Under the pieces are notes generated by a model, which was not told the DNA's origin, did not search any database, and saw nothing but the letters and a program-made list of their open reading frames with translations. Below, piece by piece: positions 10,204 to 19,071 of a DNA stretch of 37,340 nt. The first letter of the stretch is position 1. Every line of letters starts with the position of its first letter. The translations under genes were made by a program, and so were the position numbers. Location: the NCBI GenBank assembly GCA_030609775.1, contig JAUWTD010000007.1:1-37340 (forward strand), given 5' to 3'. This DNA comes from Candidatus Altarchaeota archaeon. Its GTDB lineage: Archaea; Altiarchaeota; Altiarchaeia; IMC4; QMZM01.

Positions 10204-10766
10204 TATAGCTCCCTCAACATACATTTAGGTTTCCGTGTAGGTATAGAAGATACCACAGCTCCAGAAACAAACCCCATAAAATGATAAAATTCACCCTGAA
10301 AACATCTTTCATTACATGGATCATATCCAACAAAATCCAGAATAGATGAGGAAAACATAAATAATGTGAACAAGGGAAGGATTAGTTTAAGGGGTATAAG
10401 TTTTCTACTTTTTAGTAGTACCAGAGACAAAACACCGTAGATGCCACTTGAATTCCCTGCAATAGGGTCGTTATAGGGCAAAAGAAAGATGAGAGGTATC
10501 ACAACAAATACTGCCGCAAAATATGCAAAAGAAAATTCTTTGAGGTTCAGATTAAGCTCTGTTGCAATGAACCCAACTAGGACAAAACCAATAATATTTT
10601 CCACCAGATGCATCTGGCTTAGATGGCAGAACTGAAAGGTTATAAGGCTCCATGGCAGATTTATGATGTTTTTTGTAAGCATAAAAGGGGTTATGTCAGA
10701 TAAAAACAAAAAAAACGATGAGTTTATGGCACATACCAGGAGCACAAATGCAAGTAGTTTATACAT
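10203..10766 (-). CDS. Rhomboid-family intramembrane serine protease
   Basis: FCHLSQMHLVENIIGF (rhomboid HxxxxHxxxN-like), catalytic GNSSGIYG (GxSxG), distal catalytic-type His in YHFMGFVSG. The track starts at TTG 10775; ATG at 10766. Confidence 0.8.
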   Translation of the reverse strand: MYKLLAFVLLVCAINSSFFLFLSDITPFMLTKNIINLPWSLITFQFCHLSQMHLVENIIGFVLVGFIATELNLNLKEFSFAYFAAVFVVIPLIFLLPYNDPIAGNSSGIYGVLSLVLLKSRKLIPLKLILPLFTLFMFSSSILDFVGYDPCNERCFQGEFYHFMGFVSGAVVSSIPTRKPKCMLREL

Positions 10767-10767
10767 T

Positions 10768-10905
10768 TTAATCAACCTTGTCCATTATTTCTTCAAACCT
10801 AAGTACAAAACGCTTCATCTTGTTTTTTACTTTTTTCAGATAAAGCAGAACTACTAAACCTATGACACTGCTACATAATCCAAATCCCAGCAACACAGAA
10901 TCCAT
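10768..10905 (-). CDS. 45-aa single-TM small protein (not in the ORF track)
   Basis: Read directly: MDSVLLGFGLCSSVIGLVVLLYLKKVKNKMKRFVLRFEEIMDKVD*; ends at the rhomboid gene start. Confidence 0.5.
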   Translation of the reverse strand: MDSVLLGFGLCSSVIGLVVLLYLKKVKNKMKRFVLRFEEIMDKVD

Positions 10906-11342
10906 CTTATCAGCCTCAATCAATTATTCTTAATTAGTTTATATAATTTACTTTATGGTTAATAAACAGTAACACATTAGATAATAGGGAGTCATTAATT
11001 TTGATATATTCAAAAAAACAGTTATTTTGACCATAGGACTTAAAGCAATAAGTTTTCTATTCGAATAGATAAAAAACAGACTAAAACAATAAAATAGCGG
11101 ATAACTAATTTTCCTATAAGGAAATTTATTGTTTAACCCAACTTTGACATTTGAGATTTAAGTGTCCTTGGTGATTGATTTGTATCATGAAAACAATCAA
11201 TCCAAGGACAATAGGGATATATGAAACAAACCATTTTTGTCTACTGAAAGTTTCATACTACCCCACCTCATATATATTTACACTTAAAATCAAAAGTGTA
11301 ACATATGTAGAGGAATATTACATGAAGTATATAACTGTTTTA

Positions 11343-12341
11343 TTAATGTTTTCTTGTTTCTTTCAGAAAAATCCATGAATGCCTGAATACAAGCACGGGC
11401 ACAATAAATGCTATGAATGCCAGAATCTGGTTGCTTGTTACCAGATAGGTTACTCCGGAGAGGGTTACTATAATAATTTTTTTCATAAAAGAGAATCCGA
11501 TGAAGTTTGTTCCAACATAGATTACAGGAATAGATGCAATAAGAAGAGAGATTGATGCCAATAGGATTAAAAGAATCCATTTAAACACGAAAACAACATA
11601 CTTGGAGAGGGGAGGATACTCGGATATAAAGAATACTGATGCAAAAAACAACAACAAAACAAGGGTTCCAAGAGGATGTTTTACAAGCGAAGAAAAAGAA
11701 CCCTTAAAATCGACGCTGCTTGGAGCAGCGCCAAGACCCACACATACCTGCAAATAGAGGATTAAAAACAAGGCAGGCTTCAATGTGAAGATATAGAACT
11801 GTTGATAGAATGCGGTCACTATCAGATACACTGAATCCAGAATCGATTCCAATGTATCTGCTTCCATGACCCTATGAGAGAAAGCCATTCCAGAATATGT
11901 TCCAGAATAATATACATGCACAAGATTCAGGAGGGCTATTAAGACCATGCCGCATCCAAAGAAGGGTGCAAACCCAACAATAAAACTCCTGATCACTGAA
12001 AAACGGTCTATAGGCTGCTCATATTCCACTGAACCCAGGTTCTGTGCATGGGAATCAAAACGAAATAATGAAAAAGAGATGACATTACAGCCAGACAGTT
12101 CAGCCGCCAAGAAATGAGAGAGCTCATGTAACACAGTTCCCGGGAAGATGAGTAGCTTAAACCAGAAGGTGTTAAGGTTTATGAAGAGATAAGATTCAAT
12201 GAAGTCGTTTAAGAGTATCTGCAATGAAAAAAGCAGAGGAATCAGGGCTATGTAATTTCGAAGAATCGCGCCATCTAAAAAATACCAAGATACAATAGAT
12301 AACAATACAAATAGGGATATGATAAGAAACCTCGACTTCAT
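11343..12341 (-). CDS. Polytopic membrane zinc metalloprotease (HExxH, M50-like)
   Basis: PGTVLHELSHFLAAELSG carries HExxH in a hydrophobic context; multiple predicted TM segments. Confidence 0.7.
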   Translation of the reverse strand: MKSRFLIISLFVLLSIVSWYFLDGAILRNYIALIPLLFSLQILLNDFIESYLFINLNTFWFKLLIFPGTVLHELSHFLAAELSGCNVISFSLFRFDSHAQNLGSVEYEQPIDRFSVIRSFIVGFAPFFGCGMVLIALLNLVHVYYSGTYSGMAFSHRVMEADTLESILDSVYLIVTAFYQQFYIFTLKPALFLILYLQVCVGLGAAPSSVDFKGSFSSLVKHPLGTLVLLLFFASVFFISEYPPLSKYVVFVFKWILLILLASISLLIASIPVIYVGTNFIGFSFMKKIIIVTLSGVTYLVTSNQILAFIAFIVPVLVFRHSWIFLKETRKH

Positions 12342-12406
12342 AATAGATTATTTATTCAGCATTAATACACATTAATGCAAAAAAAAACGCGTGAAACAAA
12401 GAGATA

Positions 12407-13504
12407 ATGGCCTCACTGGAAGACAAGATAAAGGAGATAGAAGAAGAGATCCAGAAGACGCCCTACCATAAGGCAACACAACACCACCTAGGGAAACTAA
12501 AGGCCAAAATCGCCCAACTCCGCAGGAAAATGGAGAAAGGCAGCGGCAAAGGGAAAGGCGTAGGGTTTGCCATAAAAAAAAGCGGCGATGCCACCGTAGC
12601 GTTGGTAGGGTTCCCGTCCGTGGGTAAATCAACCCTCCTTAACAAACTCACCGACGCCAACTCACAGGTAGCCTCATACGAGTTCACAACAGTTGATGTG
12701 ATACCTGGAACCATGCTCTATAAGGGGGTGAAGATACAGATACTAGACATTCCCGGAATAATCGCCGGAGCTGCCGACGGAAGAGGACGCGGAAGAGAAA
12801 TCCTCTCAATTATCAGAAACACCAACCTTGTTTTGATCCTGCTTGACGTCTTCAGTCCAAAACACCTCAAAGCAATAGAAAAAGAACTCTACAACGTAGG
12901 CATAAGACTAAACCAGGGCCCTCCGAGAGTCAGCATAAAAAAAACCAGCAAAGGCGGAGTTAAAATTGTTTCAAGCGTTCCATTAAAGAAGATAAATGAA
13001 AGAACGATAAGAGGGATCCTTAACGTTAACGGAATACATTGCGCAGATGTTACATTACATGAAGACATAGACGAAGACCAGTTCATAGATGCTGTTATGA
13101 AAAACAGGATATATTTACCGAACATAATAGTGTTAAATAAGATAGACATGGTCAATAAAGAAGACCTCGATAGTGTAATAAAAAAACTTGGAAGAGATCT
13201 TATTGCGATATCAGCTGAAAACAGTGAGAACCTTGAGGAGTTAAAGGAGAGAATATTCCAGAAACTAGATATCATAAGAATCTATATGAAGCCACAAAAA
13301 GAGGAACCAGATTTTGATGAACCGCTTATTGTGAAAAAAGGGTCTAGTATACGGAAGGTCTGCAACATACTTCACAAAGACATAAAAGATAAGTTCAGGT
13401 ACGCTATAGTAAGCGGAGAATCCGCAAGATTCGACAGCCAGGTTGTTGGCGTAGAACACATATTAGAGGACGGAGACATTTTAACGATAATACAGAGCAG
13501 ATAA
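12407..13504 (+). CDS. drg: DRG/Rbg-family GTPase with TGS domain
   Basis: N-terminal IEEEIQKTPYHKATQHHLGKLKAKIAQLR; G1 GFPSVGKSTLL; G3 DIPGII; G4 NKID; C-terminal TGS region. Confidence 0.97.
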   Translation: MASLEDKIKEIEEEIQKTPYHKATQHHLGKLKAKIAQLRRKMEKGSGKGKGVGFAIKKSGDATVALVGFPSVGKSTLLNKLTDANSQVASYEFTTVDVIPGTMLYKGVKIQILDIPGIIAGAADGRGRGREILSIIRNTNLVLILLDVFSPKHLKAIEKELYNVGIRLNQGPPRVSIKKTSKGGVKIVSSVPLKKINERTIRGILNVNGIHCADVTLHEDIDEDQFIDAVMKNRIYLPNIIVLNKIDMVNKEDLDSVIKKLGRDLIAISAENSENLEELKERIFQKLDIIRIYMKPQKEEPDFDEPLIVKKGSSIRKVCNILHKDIKDKFRYAIVSGESARFDSQVVGVEHILEDGDILTIIQSR

Positions 13505-13510
13505 AAAAAA

Positions 13511-14578
13511 ATGGGTCTATCAAAGAAGATCTTTTTTGTGTTAAAGAAGATCCTTATTGTGTTACTTGCAATGATGCTTATAGTAGACCTACTTCTTATG
13601 GTGTCTGTGAGCACAGTAAAAGAGACAGTATTAAATCCTGATTTTATTGAAGAAGAACTAGACAAACTCGGCGTCTACTCCATGATACAACGAACGATTA
13701 TTAAGTCAGTTAACGCATCTATTGTCTCAGATATGGTAGATGCAGCCATCCCAGAAGAAATGATCCGGAAACAGGTGCATAATGTTTTAGGAAACGTCTT
13801 CGGCTACCTTAACTCTGAAACAGACACACTGGATATGACAATATCCCTAATAGAGATAAAAAAAGAGATCCTAAGCCATGTGCCTAACCCAGCATTTATA
13901 GGGCCTGTTGCCAGAAACACATTCAACAAACAAATCCCAGACCGCCTCGACTTATCCGATATTTTGAAATTAGGTGAACTCGGAATACTTGCACACCTAA
14001 GGATGCTTATAGGATACCTGATGATCTTTTTCTATATTCTTGCTGCAGCAGCCATAATCCTTGTCTTATCCATCATATTAATTGAAAGAAAAATAGAATC
14101 CATTACACTTACTTTAGGCCTGAGTTCACTTATCACCGGAGCAATATCCTACGGAATCCCGGCGATAGGGGTATTTCTCCTATCATATCTGTTAAGGGAT
14201 GCATACATACTAAACTTTATCCCTATGAACCCCTTGCTTATTATCATAGAGGATATGCTCCTGCCTGCAAAAAACTATGGAATACAGATGCTTACAATCG
14301 GGGGAATACTGCTCATATTTCCGATAGTGAAAATCTACAAAAAAAGAAAAGAAAAAAAACAAGAAAAAACAAAAGAAAAGATGATAGAAGACAAACAAAA
14401 AACAAAAGAAAACATACTAGAAGACAAAGAAACAACGGAACCTATGCTAGAAGACAAAAAAACAACGGAACCTATGCTAGAAGACAAAGAAACAACGGAG
14501 AATATGCTAGAAGACAGAACCGAGGAATTCATGCTAGAAGACAAACAAGAAACAAAAGAAAATATGCTAGAAGAATAA
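13511..14578 (+). CDS. Membrane protein with C-terminal charged decapeptide-type repeats
   Basis: N-terminal and central TM segments; tail MIEDKQKTKEN-ILEDKETTEP-MLEDKKTTEP-MLEDKETTEN-MLEDRTEEF-MLEDKQETKEN-MLEE. Confidence 0.75.
   Translation: MGLSKKIFFVLKKILIVLLAMMLIVDLLLMVSVSTVKETVLNPDFIEEELDKLGVYSMIQRTIIKSVNASIVSDMVDAAIPEEMIRKQVHNVLGNVFGYLNSETDTLDMTISLIEIKKEILSHVPNPAFIGPVARNTFNKQIPDRLDLSDILKLGELGILAHLRMLIGYLMIFFYILAAAAIILVLSIILIERKIESITLTLGLSSLITGAISYGIPAIGVFLLSYLLRDAYILNFIPMNPLLIIIEDMLLPAKNYGIQMLTIGGILLIFPIVKIYKKRKEKKQEKTKEKMIEDKQKTKENILEDKETTEPMLEDKKTTEPMLEDKETTENMLEDRTEEFMLEDKQETKENMLEE
14381..14577 (+). repeat. Coding tandem repeat, about 30-bp unit (ATGCTAGAAGACAAAGAAACAACGGAACCT-like), 6-7 units
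   Basis: Consecutive near-identical units of 27-33 nt each starting ATRMTAGAAGA. Confidence 0.92.
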
Positions 14579-14637
14579 GGAGACAAATGAATCCGTGCCA
14601 GAAGACTTGGGTGCAGATACAGAAATAGGGTAGATGC

Positions 14638-16185
14638 CTACTTTTTTCGTTTTATGATCGCGTTCTCGACGTTAAGGCTCTGCCAGTCCACGGAAAATCC
14701 TAGGGCATTAAAAACCTCTACATGATTTGATGGGATGAAGTCTTTGATTGAGTCCAGTGCCTGAATATAGGTTCCTACTCCAACAAGCTTATCTAATCTA
14801 CTTGATACCTTATCCATTAGTTCCTGAGATACCAGCAGGTTTCCAGTGAAAACATATCCTTTAACACCTTTTTGCAGAAAACTTTTCATCGACTCCGCCG
14901 AAACACCTACCAGGGAACATAGGTCATCTACGGAGACTAAGGGGGAGGTAGGCTGCCTGAAGTTATCTGCGATAATCTTTAGTTCCCTGACCCGTTCTTC
15001 TTTTTCATATGCCTTCAAAATCTTTAGGATCTTGTTTAAAGGAATTGTTTTCTTGTAAAAGATTATTTTCTCTGAACCCTGAGGTAAGCGAAGGTTAGGA
15101 GAACACCTTAACGCCTCATTAACACATACTATGAGACCGGGAAAGGTTTCAAGTTTCTTTGTTTTCTTTTCAAGGTACTCCGGAGTCCAGAAACCAACAA
15201 TCTCCATGAAAATCTTTTGACTGAATCCTTCAAAACAAAAATCAGGAAACATGACCACCCGACCACTTATAAGAGGCTCCGGCTCCCTCCTTAGAGTCCA
15301 CTTGGTGCCTAACGAATTAAAACGCCGAAAAAAATCTTTTTCAACGACGCTATCAAAAACAGGTTTATTTCCTACCTCTGCTGAACCGCCACCAAAATAT
15401 ACACTAAATTCCTCTTCACTGAGTTGAAATGTGAAAACATCCCGGCCATCCAAGATCCTAGATTTTAGAGACCAATTACCCATACAAATAACCGAGGGAA
15501 TAAATTTAGCTATCGCCACACCATACTTCCGCGTTAATTTAAGAACAGATAAGGGACCTGCCACAACCAAATTAATTCCATTACCTGATTTCCAGATATC
15601 ATACATCAACCCATAAAACCCAAGCCGCCTTAAAAGACCCCTCAACTGCAAAGTATCTGGATCAGTTAAAGATATCTCCAACAAATCCGCCTTAAATAAC
15701 AGGGTCTGCAATAAAGAAAGATTATATGAATCCAGTAATTCATCAGGAGAGGGGGATAGGAAGTCCTGCACAACCAGATCCTCATCAGCCCATAGGCCCT
15801 CTTCTAATTCTTTGACCGATAATCCAAGCCTACAGGACACCTCCTCAAACACAGCCATTCTATCCTCTTGTGAGGTAACCGGCTTACCGCTGGCTGCCTC
15901 AAACACATTCTGCCTCAAAAGAAAAGAATTCTGAATCGGCTCCTCCATAACCAGTCTTCTTTCTAATAAGGCGAACAACCCCCTAAGAAAACGGTAATCT
16001 CCCTCCGCGGATTCCTCCAACTCCCCAAACAGGCCACTTAAAACAGAATACTTCTTCCCGACACACTCAGAGAACAGGTTAATTACATTCTCAGCCACCG
16101 CCAGGTTAGCTTGTGACTTCTTAATAAACACCGGCCTAATCTTGCCTTTACGTTTCCGGGTGACTAACAGATTCGACTGCAGCAT
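14638..16185 (-). CDS. bax1: Bax1-type (DUF790) nuclease, XPB partner
   Basis: DUF790-like N-terminus MLQSNLLVTRKRKGKIRPVFI...; directly follows the XPB helicase in the same orientation, the known archaeal arrangement. Confidence 0.85.
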   Translation of the reverse strand: MLQSNLLVTRKRKGKIRPVFIKKSQANLAVAENVINLFSECVGKKYSVLSGLFGELEESAEGDYRFLRGLFALLERRLVMEEPIQNSFLLRQNVFEAASGKPVTSQEDRMAVFEEVSCRLGLSVKELEEGLWADEDLVVQDFLSPSPDELLDSYNLSLLQTLLFKADLLEISLTDPDTLQLRGLLRRLGFYGLMYDIWKSGNGINLVVAGPLSVLKLTRKYGVAIAKFIPSVICMGNWSLKSRILDGRDVFTFQLSEEEFSVYFGGGSAEVGNKPVFDSVVEKDFFRRFNSLGTKWTLRREPEPLISGRVVMFPDFCFEGFSQKIFMEIVGFWTPEYLEKKTKKLETFPGLIVCVNEALRCSPNLRLPQGSEKIIFYKKTIPLNKILKILKAYEKEERVRELKIIADNFRQPTSPLVSVDDLCSLVGVSAESMKSFLQKGVKGYVFTGNLLVSQELMDKVSSRLDKLVGVGTYIQALDSIKDFIPSNHVEVFNALGFSVDWQSLNVENAIIKRKK

Positions 16186-17561
16186 TATTCTGATCTCCTC
16201 CGATAGGATGTCCCAACCTCCGAGGTTTCACGGGACACAATCTCATAAAGAACCGCCTTCTTGCCTTCTTTTTTCCGCAGCACCCTGCCAAGCCGCTGAA
16301 TAAACTCCCGCCGACTCCCGGTTCCGCTCAAGATCACTCCAACGTTGGCTTCGGGAACATCAACTCCCTCATCCAAAACCTTTGAGGATACAATCCTAGG
16401 ATACACGCCCAACCGAAACTTATCTAAAACATCCAAACGCTCCTCTCTTCGAGTGGTATGGATAATTGAAGGAATCAAAAACCTATGAGATATCAATCTA
16501 ACCAAGTCATTATGTTCAGTGAATATAATCACCCGATCACTTGAATGCTTAAGCAGGATAGAGGATAAGGCATCTAATTTAGAGGAGGAATTGAATGCAA
16601 TCACCCTAGCCTTATGCCTTGAAAGCAGCGCTTTTCTCGCCTCCTTATCCCGCCCGGTCCGCATCACAAAAAAACTAAAATCCCTGGGTGTCCTCAAAGA
16701 GATATTATGGGTTTTCAGGTAACTTCGATAATGATTATAGTGCAAGTCATATTCCTCCCGCTCCTTATCAGATAATTGAGTATACACCCGCTCAGTCGAA
16801 TACTCTGAAAGATGTTTTCCAGTCAGCTTAGATACACTCTCCTCAAACACAACCCCGCCAACCAACCTAGGCAACTCCCCATGTAAATTATCTGCCCGCT
16901 CATAGGTGGCAGTCAAACCCAACCGATAAGGCGCACAAAACATCTCAGCAATATGCCTGTAACCCTCAGAGGGAAGATGATGGACCTCATCAAAAACCAA
17001 TAAAAGAAACCGGTTCCCCAGCTCTTCTGCCCGCAGATACGCTGAATCATAGGTTGCAACAGTTAAGGATCTTACAGTCTTTTCTTCGCCTGAATATTCC
17101 CCTATTTCGATACCGAATGATTCACCTAACACCGTCTTCCACTGCCTCACCAAATCCAGTGTAGGGACAACAATCAGGGAAGGGGCATTTAATTTAGAGA
17201 TAATGTGTGCTGCAACCAAGGTCTTACCTGAACCAGTCGGCAGCACAACAACACCTTTTTTGGATTTCATCCACGCATCAACCGCAGATTGCTGATAGTC
17301 TCTTAGCTTATGCCCGACAAATTCAAATCTGGGACAGGGTACAAGATCCAATACATTATCTTCAACATCTAATCCCTCCCGCACAACAAAACCCGATGAC
17401 GCAGATCCCGCACCTGAACCCTCATTTAAATAATCCAGGATATCAGAGTAATACAAGCCAAGAGCCCTATAACCCTTAGATCGCTCATCCCACCTACTAT
17501 TCGGAACATGAGTCCCCTTAACCAATACGGAACCCTTGTGATAAGACAAATGAACTACCAT
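16185..17561 (-). CDS. xpb: XPB/Rad25-like SF2 helicase
   Basis: LRDYQQSAVDAWMKSKKGVVVLPTGSGKT, DEVHH, LTATYERAD, QRLGRVLR. The track start at 17681 adds an unlikely leader; ATG at 17559-17561 (MVVHLSYHKGSV) is preferred. Confidence 0.93.
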   Translation of the reverse strand: MVVHLSYHKGSVLVKGTHVPNSRWDERSKGYRALGLYYSDILDYLNEGSGAGSASSGFVVREGLDVEDNVLDLVPCPRFEFVGHKLRDYQQSAVDAWMKSKKGVVVLPTGSGKTLVAAHIISKLNAPSLIVVPTLDLVRQWKTVLGESFGIEIGEYSGEEKTVRSLTVATYDSAYLRAEELGNRFLLLVFDEVHHLPSEGYRHIAEMFCAPYRLGLTATYERADNLHGELPRLVGGVVFEESVSKLTGKHLSEYSTERVYTQLSDKEREEYDLHYNHYRSYLKTHNISLRTPRDFSFFVMRTGRDKEARKALLSRHKARVIAFNSSSKLDALSSILLKHSSDRVIIFTEHNDLVRLISHRFLIPSIIHTTRREERLDVLDKFRLGVYPRIVSSKVLDEGVDVPEANVGVILSGTGSRREFIQRLGRVLRKKEGKKAVLYEIVSRETSEVGTSYRRRSE

Positions 17562-17673
17562 AGATAGGATATATAGGGGATTAGGATAGATTAGATGATT
17601 TTTTAAGGAAAGAAAGAGGAGGGAGTGAGAGAGAAAGAAAAAGAACGCGGAAGGAGATTGTTCCAATATTTTG

Positions 17674-17685
17674 TTAGGCACTACA
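17674..17685 (+). repeat. Dispersed motif TTAGGCACTACA, copy A
   Basis: Exact 12-mer in the XPB/TraB divergent intergenic region. Confidence 0.9.
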
Positions 17686-17904
17686 AAAGACCGGGTGTGG
17701 CAAACACATCATCTTTTTTTTAGGTCTCTACTTAATATTGAGAGATATCTGTCAAACTTCCGGAAGGATCCCTGAATCTAATTCGGGAGGGTTTTCCAGT
17801 TTTACCCTCCCCAATGATTTGTTTCATCACCCAAAAAAACGTTCACATAGTACCAGTATATTTCTCTTAATATAATTAGATTAGGCATCCAATATAATTA
17901 GAAT

Positions 17905-19071
17905 ATGTTAAATGAGGTAACGAAGATTAGTTTAGAGGGGAAAGAGGTCCTGCTCGTTGGAACCGCGCATGTTTCCCAGGAGAGTGTGGACCTGGTAAGA
18001 GACGTCATCGAAAAAGAATCCCCTGACGTAGTCGCAGTAGAGTTAGACAAACAACGCTATGAGGCTCTGGTGAACAAAAAAAAATGGGATGAAACAGAGA
18101 TCCATAAAGTCATAAAAGAAAAAAAAACATATCTATTCCTCCTGCAGCTACTTCTTACAAACTTCCAGCGAAAGATAGGAGACGAGTTAGGGGTCAGACC
18201 GGGCTCAGAGATGGTTAAGGCAATAGAGATAACAAAAGAAAAAAACATCAAAATCGCGCTCGTAGACCGAGACATCCGGGTGACGCTTAAAAGGGCGTTT
18301 AATAGGATGGGATTAAAGGAAAAATTCAGCATATTCTACGGCTTCTTTGCAGGAATATTCGAGAAAGAAGAGATAAATGAAGACCTCATCGAAAAACTCA
18401 AAGACAAAGATGTCATGACTGAGATGATGGAGGAACTCTCAAGGGAGATACCTTCCATAAAAGAGGTCCTGATAGATGAAAGAGACCGATACATAGCACA
18501 AAAGATACATGAGATGGAGGACAAAAAGATTGTGGCAGTTGTCGGAGCAGGACACGTTAAAGGCATAAAAGAGATCCTAGAATCCGGAACCCGGGAAGAT
18601 ACAAAAAAACTCGAAGAACTTACTGAGACCCGGAGCATGCTAAAGTATATTGGATACGGTGTGCCGTTAATCTTTATCGCGCTCGTCTGCTGGGGATTCT
18701 ATACCAACGGCACAGACCTTACAGTAGAGATGCTATACATGTGGTTTATGATAAACGGCGTCCTCTCAGCAGCCGGTGTCGCCTTGGCCTTCGGCCACCC
18801 CGCATCAATACTTGCCGCCCTCTTTGCAGCGCCCTTCACCTCGCTGAATCCAGCTATTGCCGCCGGCTGGGTTGCAGGCCTCACCGAGGCCTGGGTCAGG
18901 AAACCGAAGGTAAAAGACTTCGACAACCTATTTAAACTAGATAATATGAGAGACTACTGGAAAAACGGAGTCACACGAATACTCTTAGTGATAATATTTG
19001 CAAACATCGGAAGCTCAATCGGAACATTCATAGCCTTACCCTACATCGCAACACTACTACAAAATGGATAA
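17905..19071 (+). CDS. TraB/PrgY-family membrane protein (long form)
   Basis: LLVGTAHVSQESVDLVRDVIEKESPDVVAVELDKQRYEAL, VRPGSEM..AIE, VVGAGHVKGI; C-terminal TM region. Confidence 0.92.
   Translation: MLNEVTKISLEGKEVLLVGTAHVSQESVDLVRDVIEKESPDVVAVELDKQRYEALVNKKKWDETEIHKVIKEKKTYLFLLQLLLTNFQRKIGDELGVRPGSEMVKAIEITKEKNIKIALVDRDIRVTLKRAFNRMGLKEKFSIFYGFFAGIFEKEEINEDLIEKLKDKDVMTEMMEELSREIPSIKEVLIDERDRYIAQKIHEMEDKKIVAVVGAGHVKGIKEILESGTREDTKKLEELTETRSMLKYIGYGVPLIFIALVCWGFYTNGTDLTVEMLYMWFMINGVLSAAGVALAFGHPASILAALFAAPFTSLNPAIAAGWVAGLTEAWVRKPKVKDFDNLFKLDNMRDYWKNGVTRILLVIIFANIGSSIGTFIALPYIATLLQNG

Noticed and set aside
10906-11342. Replication origin
   Set aside because: AT-rich with dyads, but no Orc1/Cdc6 gene nearby and no recognisable ORB-type repeats.
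11175-11378. ORF of 67 aa on the plus strand
   Set aside because: Lies in the hairpin-rich intergenic DNA, has no recognisable family features, and overlaps inverted repeats.
11290-11580. 96-aa minus-strand ORF
   Set aside because: Mostly overlaps the 3' end of the metalloprotease CDS in another frame.
12372-12714. Minus-strand ORFs antisense to the DRG GTPase gene
   Set aside because: Shadow ORFs opposite a strongly supported CDS with low-plausibility composition.
17562-17681. 40-aa N-terminal extension of the XPB ORF
   Set aside because: Low-complexity hydrophobic leader from intergenic DNA; the internal ATG at 17561 fits the helicase start.
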